Shown here: piece by piece, positions 58,022-64,000 of the stretch
Layout of the letters: the number at the start of each line of letters is the position of its first letter
Numbering within the stretch: position 1 is the first letter of the stretch
Position numbers and translations under genes: made by a program
Assembly (NCBI GenBank): GCA_002418835.1
Contig: DIEX01000018.1
Coordinates: 306,140 to 370,139 of the forward strand
Source: Spirochaetia bacterium UBA5763
GTDB taxonomy: Bacteria; Spirochaetota; UBA4802; UBA5550
Reading direction: 5' to 3'
DNA: 64,000 bases
The notes under the pieces: generated by a model
Databases searched by the model: none
Told to the model about the DNA's origin: nothing
The model's input: only the letters and a program-made list of their open reading frames with translations

Positions 58022-58167
58022 TGTCATTTCGAAGGAGCGATAGAGACTGAGACGACCGTAGTAGAGCTGGAAGCTAATCTGTTTTTATGCTTCAAACAAT
58101 TATCAAATTATCAGCCATATATTATTAAAAGACAGATTTCTCCTCCCTTCCGGTCGTCGAAATGACA
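58022..58167. repeat. 146-bp intergenic element with TGTCATTTCGA terminal inverted repeats
   Basis: TGTCATTTCGA (58022-58032) and TCGAAATGACA (58157-58167) are perfect 11-base terminal inverted repeats. Inner parts add CAGATTTCTCCTCCCTTCCG near the right end. No coding capacity. Degenerate relatives occur at 15091-15194 and about 23348. Confidence 0.7.
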
Positions 58168-58221
58168 TTACAAATAATCATTCATGCTTAAATGATATAA
58201 TATCATAAACTGGAAGAAATA

Positions 58222-60690
58222 ATGACAAACAAAGAAATAGAAAAAAGACTGGGGGATTTTCTCCATCTTGTACAGAAGCCGGCCAGGTATGTTGGCGGTG
58301 AATACAACATGACAGTGAAAGAAGACGCGGATGTGAGGATTGCTCTCTCGTACCCGGATCTTTACGATATAGGGATGGCAAATAATGGAATCCGTATCCT
58401 TTACGAGGCTGTAAACAGAATCGATGGCGCTGCGTGCGAGAGGGTCTTTGCCGTGGCTCCGGATTTTGAAGCTGAACTGAGAAAACGCGATATCCCGCTC
58501 TACACTCTCGAAACATACACCCCGTTATGTGATCTCGACATGATCGGATTCAACATAGCGCATGAGCTCTGCCTCACCAATATACTCCATATACTTGACC
58601 TTGGGAGAATTCCTCTGCTCCGTTCTGAAAGAAAAGATGGTGACCCTATAATTATCGCAGGTGGTGAGTTCACCTCGAACCCGTTCCCTGTTGCTGACTT
58701 TATTGATCTCTTTTTTATCGGCGAGGGTGAGGAGGGGCTCCCTGAAACTGTTGAGACACTTAAAAGATGTAAAACTGCCGGGATGAAAAGATCTGATATT
58801 ATTAACGAGATCGGTAAAATCCAGGGGCTCCTTGTGTCAGGTGATTATTCATTCAGGTATAACGGGCTCTCAACAGATATCTCCGGTATGAAGAAGATAA
58901 AAAAGCGCAGCATCAACTGCGACGCGGCAGTTTCAATAAATAAGCCCATAGTCCCATCAATAAGGATTTCGCAGGAGCGGGGAGTTGTGGAGCTTTCACG
59001 AGGATGCTTCAATCTCTGCAAGTTCTGCCATGCTGGATACTACAATATGCCCTACAGAACTTTTTCGAGCGAAAAAGTTGCGGAGGAGATATACAGGCAG
59101 ATTGACAATACAGGTTATGATGAAGTGACTCTTACCTCTTTATCTGCAAGTGATTACAAGCACCTTGTAACTCTTCTGAATAATGTGCTCCCCGGGCTCA
59201 CCGAACGCGGAGTATCTCTCTCCCTCCCTTCACTTAAGGTGGATAAAAATACTCTCCCGATAATAGAGACAATCTCCAGCGTGCGTAAAAGCTCACTTAC
59301 ATTTGCTGTCGAATCTGCATCAGAGGAGATACGGAGTCTCTCAAATAAAAAAGTGAAAACAGAGGACCTCCTTGAAATTGTGGACTTTGTTTTCAAAAAC
59401 GGGTGGAAAACAATCAAACTCTATTTTATGATAGGGCTCCCGGGATGTGAAGAGGTTGATGAAGCTGAATCAATTATTGACCTCTTGAAAAAAATCGCCA
59501 GGCTCGGAAACCGGAAAGATATCAATGTAACAATATCACCCTTTGTACCGAAGCCCCATACACCATTCCAGTATGAAAAGCAGATGGACATGGAATATTT
59601 TTATGATGTGATTCGAAAGATCAAGAGCGCCGCACCGCGTCAGGTTACAATCAAGAATCATAATGTTAAATCATCTTTCCTCGAAGGGCTTATCTCCCGA
59701 AGTGATGAGCGCATGGGGCGAGTAATCTATCAGTCATATCTCGATGGTGCGAAATTCGATTCATGGAGCGAATATTTCAATTTCGACATCTGGATGAAGA
59801 ATATCGAAGAGCTTCTTCCGCACTGGAGGGGGTATCTTGATGTAAGAAATCCTGAATCAGTATATCCATGGCAGGTGATCGAAACAGGGAGCGAAAAGGC
59901 CGTTGAAGCAATGCGCGGCAGAAAACTGGATATAGCAAACTACAAACAGCCTGAGAAGCGTTATGCGGAGCCTCTGAACTGTGAGAGCAAAGAGGCTGCC
60001 ATGAAGAAGTTTGAGGAGAAGTACCCCACTGCACAGACGCTCCGTTTTGTTTTTTCCAAAACCGGCGGAGGGCGTTACATCCCTCACATAGATTTCATTG
60101 AAAACATCAAGCGCTCTTTCCGTATGGTGGGGCTTCCACTATCTTTCACACAGGGCTTTAACAAGCGTGAAAAGATTTCAGCCGGGTTCCCTGTACCTGT
60201 GGGTATTGAGAGCATGGCTGAAATTGCAGACGTTGAGCTTCACAGGGCACTCTCTGATGAAGAGATTAATTCATTCATTCCGGAAATCAACAGGCGGCTC
60301 CCGAAGTTCATTAAAGTGGAGAAGGTCTCTGCTGTATCTGAGAAGGGTACTGTTATGGGAAACACCTTTGCAGTTCAGTACCGCGCTGAACTTTCAGGTG
60401 AAGAGCTGATATCCGCAGCTATGGCAAATATTGACAGGAATATACTGATCTCAAAAACCGGCAAAAGCGGTGTTAGTAAAGAGTTCCTTGTGAGCGAAAT
60501 CCTGCACAGCTTCACCATAGAGGGGAACACGATGCATATTAAATTATTTGCGGGGAGGGAGTCATCAGTCCGCATAGATGAGTTTCTCGCGGCACTTACA
60601 GGTTCATCTGGCATTCCCGGTTCAGATGCTCTTATAATGAAGATCTGCCAGTACAGGGAGACACCGGAGGGGCTGCAGGTTATTCAGTAG
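58222..60690 (+). CDS. Radical SAM protein fused to DUF2344 (TIGR03960-type)
   Basis: 822 residues in two parts. Residues about 1-590 are a B12-binding-like plus radical SAM protein: the Fe-S cluster motif C-x3-C-x2-C is in SRGCFNLCKFCHAGYYNMPYRTF, with LTSLSASDYKHL and KLYFMIGLPGC downstream. Residues about 605-822 are the DUF2344 domain (LRFVFSKTGGGRYIPHIDFIENIKRSFRMVGLPLSFTQGFNKREKIS). In many bacteria these are neighbours or fused, often next to rng and ribosomal genes, pointing to RNA or ribosome modification; the reaction is not known to me. Monocistronic here. Confidence 0.92.
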   Translation: MTNKEIEKRLGDFLHLVQKPARYVGGEYNMTVKEDADVRIALSYPDLYDIGMANNGIRILYEAVNRIDGAACERVFAVAPDFEAELRKRDIPLYTLETYTPLCDLDMIGFNIAHELCLTNILHILDLGRIPLLRSERKDGDPIIIAGGEFTSNPFPVADFIDLFFIGEGEEGLPETVETLKRCKTAGMKRSDIINEIGKIQGLLVSGDYSFRYNGLSTDISGMKKIKKRSINCDAAVSINKPIVPSIRISQERGVVELSRGCFNLCKFCHAGYYNMPYRTFSSEKVAEEIYRQIDNTGYDEVTLTSLSASDYKHLVTLLNNVLPGLTERGVSLSLPSLKVDKNTLPIIETISSVRKSSLTFAVESASEEIRSLSNKKVKTEDLLEIVDFVFKNGWKTIKLYFMIGLPGCEEVDEAESIIDLLKKIARLGNRKDINVTISPFVPKPHTPFQYEKQMDMEYFYDVIRKIKSAAPRQVTIKNHNVKSSFLEGLISRSDERMGRVIYQSYLDGAKFDSWSEYFNFDIWMKNIEELLPHWRGYLDVRNPESVYPWQVIETGSEKAVEAMRGRKLDIANYKQPEKRYAEPLNCESKEAAMKKFEEKYPTAQTLRFVFSKTGGGRYIPHIDFIENIKRSFRMVGLPLSFTQGFNKREKISAGFPVPVGIESMAEIADVELHRALSDEEINSFIPEINRRLPKFIKVEKVSAVSEKGTVMGNTFAVQYRAELSGEELISAAMANIDRNILISKTGKSGVSKEFLVSEILHSFTIEGNTMHIKLFAGRESSVRIDEFLAALTGSSGIPGSDALIMKICQYRETPEGLQVIQ

Positions 60691-61627
60691 CCTGCTCCCT
60701 TTTTTTCATAACAGCAACAGCCCTCTTCTCCAGTTCAGCAGCCCTGTCCCTCTCCCCGATATGCCTGAATATCTCCGCAAGGTTAAACAGGTTGTCCTCG
60801 TTTTCCGGATCGAGCTTTAATCCCTCTTCGATATTTTTAATTGCGAGATTAATCCAGTATTTCCTTATATTCCCGTTAAGACGATTATTGTAGTAGATAT
60901 TCCCGAGGTAGAAGTATGCGGGAGCATAATCTGTATTGGCGATTTTAAGCTTCTCAATAATCGCGGCAGCTTTTTCGTAAGACTTCTCCTGTCTGTATAG
61001 ATCCCCCAGTGCAAGGTATGCTTCAGTATATGCAGGGCTAACCTCAAGAGCTTTTTGAAAGAGTGACTCCGCCTCCACAGGTCTCAACTTCTGTATATCT
61101 TTCCCTCTTGTAAGCAGCGGCTTTCCGGCATCGAGACCTGAGTTATAGCAGAGCCTGAAGATCCTGTCCGCTTCACTTTTATCTCCGCGCCTCCGCAGAT
61201 ACCTCGAATAATTGAGCATTACATTGCGGCTGCTGCTATTAAGCTCGTATCCCCTTTTAAAGTGGGCATAGGCATCATCATGTTTCCCGAAAAACTCAAG
61301 CAGCTCTCCAAGCCTGTTGTGCGCGTCGGGCTGCCCGTCATTAATTTTTAGAGAGAGTTCATAGTACTCAATGGCTCTGTGCCTGTTTTTCTCAAGGAGA
61401 AAAATCTCGGCAAGGATATTGGCCGACTCATAAGAAAGGGGGTTCCTCCGCAGAGCTTTCATCATACTGTCGTGTGAGTCTTTATACATCTTCGCATTGA
61501 ACTGCCGGAGACCCCTTTCATGGAAAAAGCTCCAGTCATCAGGGGGGTGAATATCCGCGCTGTAGAATACCTCTGAAAAAAGAATGCAAAAAAATAATAA
61601 TGGCACAAAAAAATTTTTTATTGACAT
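60680..61627 (-). CDS. Exported TPR-repeat protein
   Basis: About 315 residues from the ATG at 61627 (AGGGTG upstream; a start 39 bases earlier lacks a ribosome site). Signal peptide MSIKNFFVPLLFFCILFSEVFYSAD, then six or more tetratricopeptide repeats, e.g. ANILAEIFLLEKNRHRAIEYYELSL, DAHNRLGELLEFFGKHDDAYAHFKRG, TEAYLALGDLYRQEKSYEKAAAI, PAYFYLGNIYY, NLFNLAEIFRHIGERDRAAEL. A periplasmic scaffold with unknown partners. Its 3' end overlaps that of the radical SAM gene by 11 bases. Confidence 0.88.
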   Translation of the reverse strand: MSIKNFFVPLLFFCILFSEVFYSADIHPPDDWSFFHERGLRQFNAKMYKDSHDSMMKALRRNPLSYESANILAEIFLLEKNRHRAIEYYELSLKINDGQPDAHNRLGELLEFFGKHDDAYAHFKRGYELNSSSRNVMLNYSRYLRRRGDKSEADRIFRLCYNSGLDAGKPLLTRGKDIQKLRPVEAESLFQKALEVSPAYTEAYLALGDLYRQEKSYEKAAAIIEKLKIANTDYAPAYFYLGNIYYNNRLNGNIRKYWINLAIKNIEEGLKLDPENEDNLFNLAEIFRHIGERDRAAELEKRAVAVMKKREQATE

Positions 61628-61671
61628 ATTCACCCTGTATATTAGATATGTATAGTCTTTTGACAAGACGT

Positions 61672-61744
61672 GGTCAGGTAGCTCAGTCGGTAGAGCAGGA
61701 GACTGAAAATCTCCGTGTCGGCGGTTCGATTCCGTCTCTGACCA
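61672..61744 (+). tRNA. tRNA-Phe (anticodon GAA)
   Basis: 73 nt with all arms: acceptor GGTCAGG pairing with TCTGACC (61737-61743) plus discriminator A, D-loop AGCTCAGTCGGTAGAGC, anticodon stem GGAGA/TCTCC with loop CTGAAAA (anticodon GAA), and T-loop GGTTCGATTCC. The CCA end is not encoded (ACCATA follows). A TTGACA at 61621-61626 with a weak -10 about 17 bases later could be its promoter. Confidence 0.96.
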
Positions 61745-61973
61745 TATTTTTTATCTTCCCAATAACTTCAAATTTCAAATCTATCAAACAATCAGATAAA
61801 TTTTCCGGAAAATTTACGTATTAATCACTGAACTGCATTTATACTGAAATAAACATCCATTCTCCGGGACAGCAAATCTTAATTATAAGTCGCTGTAAAG
61901 CAGATAAGTTTATTTTATATAAATGTAACTTCTCAGACTGAACTCTGTTAATTATAATAGAGGTATTGCTGCA

Positions 61974-62555
61974 ATGAAAAAAGTGATTATTTCTGCAGGT
62001 TTCATGATGCTTGTTTTTTTTATTTCCGGATGCGCAACCCTGAGTTCAATGCACGGGACTTATGTTTCAATTACCCCCCTTGCCGATAGAGGTTTTGATT
62101 CTGATAAATATGAAAGATTGTTTATTGCATATTTTCCTGACACGGAAAAGGGGAAGCTGTTTAAAAAGGAACTGATGTCGGCATTTAAATCAGGTTATTA
62201 TAAATTTCCAGATGAAAAGGATGAACAGGGTATACTGCTGAAGACAGGAAAGAAATATGATGGTGACGTATTGATCAGCGAAGCACAGGAACTGGGGCGT
62301 TTGCTTAAGGCAAAAGCTGTTATTGTAGTTAAGCGGGTAGATTTCTCCGGTGACGGGAAAGTACTTTATGCCGGTATTGAAATTGTAGACCCCTATGGAG
62401 GCGTTCTTGTCAGTATAGTTCATAGAGGTGGGAAAAGTCCTGAATCTATACGGTCTGCGGCATGGTCTATTCTTAACGGCATTGGACTTGAAAATATGAA
62501 ATACGAAACAATGCGGGAACATGATCATAAGTCTAAACTGATTCCGGTGCAGTGA
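61974..62555 (+). CDS. Lipoprotein, CsgG/LpoB-like pattern, unknown
   Basis: 193 residues; AGAGGT 10 bases before the ATG. Lipoprotein signal ends at FISGC (Cys20). The mature chain has an alternating alpha/beta layout: YERLFIAYFPDTEKGKLFKKELMSAF, then DVLISEAQELGRLLKAKAVIVVKRVD and YAGIEIVDPYGGVLVSIVHRGGKS. The helix-strand pair (AQELGRLLKAKAVIVV) followed by a strand pair resembles periplasmic CsgG/LpoB-type lipoproteins, but similarity is only in pattern. Monocistronic. Confidence 0.72.
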   Translation: MKKVIISAGFMMLVFFISGCATLSSMHGTYVSITPLADRGFDSDKYERLFIAYFPDTEKGKLFKKELMSAFKSGYYKFPDEKDEQGILLKTGKKYDGDVLISEAQELGRLLKAKAVIVVKRVDFSGDGKVLYAGIEIVDPYGGVLVSIVHRGGKSPESIRSAAWSILNGIGLENMKYETMREHDHKSKLIPVQ

Positions 62556-62904
62556 GGTAAACATTTTTATTAAATGGAGAGATAACCGGAAATTGTACAG
62601 GGATTATTTTTTGACTGTAAAAATCCGGACGTAAACTGTTTATCATAACAGACCGATATAGCTATTTCTACTGTTTTTTATTTTTTATATAGTATAAAAT
62701 GGTGTTTTCTGATTTATATTAATTGTGAAATTATCTGGCCGGGCATCTATAATACTTTTAAATTCAGGCACTTCCCGTATAACATCTGTTTTCTTTATTG
62801 ACAGGTGCGATTTAGTGTAACAATTTATATAAATACAGTATTTTCAGATTTTCGGGATTACACGCCGCCGGTTTAACCACATGTATAAATAGAAAGAGGT
62901 GTTT
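62556..62904. other. 349-base AT-rich gap
   Basis: No gene or strong repeat. TTGACA at 62798-62803 may be a -35 element for the next gene; I see no convincing -10 or FliA motif. AGAGGT before the ATG at 62905 is the ribosome site. Confidence 0.4.
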
Positions 62905-64000
62905 ATGTCACTTTCAGATTATTTGGACAGAAAGTTTTTTTATAATTACAGTGATAAAGATGCATATGTCAGATCTTTTGCGAAATTTCTTTTTTTTATA
63001 TCTGCTTTCTTTTTCACAATGATGTTTCTGCTTTTCTTTATCAACCTCCCTAAGCTGGGTGTATTGAGATCATTCACCACCTGCGGAACATCATGTATCA
63101 GTTCGCTTATATCAATAATATTGATCATAAAGGGGCGGGGGAGAACAGCAGGGGCTGTCTTTGCCATTGTACAGACAGTTATTGCAGTTGCAGGACTCTC
63201 CACCAGGACTCCTGAACTTGCTCTGCTGACAGTTGTTTATTTCGCATTCCCTACTGTTATTCTGGCCACATCTTTTTCATACAGGTGGGTACATATCTCT
63301 GTGGCAACCTTACTGTTTTCAGTTATTATTGTGAATTTTTTAAGATTTGATGTGTCAACGGTTATTCATACCCCTGAACACCTTTCGTATATGGTACGTA
63401 TAGGGACTATTGTGGCTGCCGGAAATTTTGTACTGGTTTACCTTTTCGGTATAGTGACAATGCGTTCGACTAATATTGCACTGAGAATGAGCAAAAGTGA
63501 AGCAGAGAAGAGCAGGGAGAAGAACGAATATATTGTTGAGCTTATAAAAACAATCCGCAAATCATATAACGAGCTTACTGATGCCATGGGTGTTACAGAT
63601 CAGGCAGTGTCGAATATTATAATGAATATGCAGACAGAGGCAGCGACAATTGAAGAACTGGTTGCCTCGATTGAAGAGGTCTCTTCCAGTACCGCAAGTG
63701 TGGAATCCGCAACAAGGGAACAGAATGACTCGGTTAATGAACTGACGGAAAGTATAGATTCTCTGTCAGAGCTTATAGATTCACTCCAGGTTTTCGGCGC
63801 GGAACTTCAGAAGAGATTCATGGCCATATCACAGATGTCTTCTATGGGCCGTTCATCCTCCGCTGAACTGAACGAGGTTAACAGGAAGACCCTGTCTAAT
63901 TCAGATAATATGCAGATGATTACAGGTATTATTGATGATTTTTTCGACAGGATAAATCTCCTCTCGCTCAATGCCGCCATTGAAGCTGCCCGTGCAGGAG
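62905..64000 (+). CDS. Methyl-accepting chemotaxis protein, 3' end cut by window
   Basis: The first 365 codons are visible. About six hydrophobic helices span residues 25-190 (FLFFISAFFFTMMFLLFFI, IISIILIIKG region, VVYFAFPTVILATSFSY, WVHISVATLLFSVIIVNFL, IGTIVAAGNFVLVYLFGI), with no large periplasmic domain. A signalling domain follows, reaching [18 protein letters not shown], the start of the CheA/CheW contact tip, where the window ends. Layout matches the receptor at 9712-11298, so these two are probably one sensor subfamily. Confidence 0.93.
   Translation, partial: MSLSDYLDRKFFYNYSDKDAYVRSFAKFLFFISAFFFTMMFLLFFINLPKLGVLRSFTTCGTSCISSLISIILIIKGRGRTAGAVFAIVQTVIAVAGLSTRTPELALLTVVYFAFPTVILATSFSYRWVHISVATLLFSVIIVNFLRFDVSTVIHTPEHLSYMVRIGTIVAAGNFVLVYLFGIVTMRSTNIALRMSKSEAEKSREKNEYIVELIKTIRKSYNELTDAMGVTDQAVSNIIMNMQTEAATIEELVASIEEVSSSTASVESATREQNDSVNELTESIDSLSELIDSLQVFGAELQKRFMAISQMSSMGRSSSAELNEVNRKTLSNSDNMQMITGIIDDFFDRINLLSLNAAIEAARAG

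Noticed and set aside
61600..61824. Open frame spanning the tRNA-Phe gene
   Set aside because: It reads through a complete tRNA and has no coding character.

Overview
Organism. The window reads as a moderate-GC (roughly 40-43%) chromosome of a diderm, motile bacterium, probably anaerobic or facultative. Supporting signs are many lipoproteins with loose lipoboxes (LIQC, LSLSC, FTSC, IFSC), OmpA-type peptidoglycan-binding domains, three chemotaxis receptors, a FliA-like promoter, c-di-GMP enzymes, a B12-dependent ribonucleotide reductase and large 7TM-DISM hybrid kinases. The mix is most reminiscent of the Spirochaetota (Leptospira-like relatives). That placement is inference: no rRNA or ribosomal protein operon is present to settle it.

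Layout. 1-9.7 kb: an SPFH/NfeD membrane pair, small unknowns, a receiver-SpoIIE phosphatase, a TPR lipoprotein overlapping an outer-membrane-type lipoprotein, and nrdJ. 9.7-21.4 kb: a chemotaxis receptor, an alpha/beta hydrolase, then the most unusual block. That block is a NitT/TauT-type ABC transporter (binding lipoprotein, permease, ATPase), then a three-gene operon in which a VWA lipoprotein sits between two substrate-binding proteins fused to OmpA domains, facing an XpaC-family gene. A MocR regulator/DUF2917 divergent pair follows. 22-30 kb: a heme-CXXCH diguanylate cyclase, carA, hisD, an EAL protein, nadE and a metallo-hydrolase. 30-36 kb: a MNT-HEPN toxin-antitoxin pair behind a perfect consensus promoter, a possible FlgM-like protein, a GNAT, an RNase Z-like hydrolase, and an arsR-methyltransferase(frameshifted)-J-domain-CGGC operon. 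36-41.4 kb: a TetR/flavin oxidoreductase/acyl-CoA dehydrogenase operon with a clean operator, a ParDE-like pair and an orphan ABC ATPase. 41.9-52.1 kb: two hybrid histidine kinases ending in AraC domains, the second translationally coupled to an ECF-type S component, and a RelE-type pair. 52.1-54.1 kb: a 21-bp-periodic noncoding tract, a TPP riboswitch with an SD-masking hairpin, and thiM-thiE. 54-64 kb: a glutaredoxin-like exported protein, a heme-CXXCH chemotaxis receptor, ksgA, a radical-SAM/DUF2344 fusion, a TPR protein, tRNA-Phe, a lipoprotein and a truncated chemotaxis receptor.

How the parts work together. Signal input dominates: Tll0287-type heme domains feed both a diguanylate cyclase and a chemotaxis receptor, and the solute-binding folds occur as ABC partner, as OmpA-tethered envelope proteins and as a kinase sensor. 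Thiamine is handled by salvage (thiazole kinase plus thiamine-phosphate synthase) under TPP control. Three toxin-antitoxin modules and several 80-150 bp inverted-repeat intergenic elements indicate moderate genome plasticity, but no transposase, phage gene or CRISPR array is visible.
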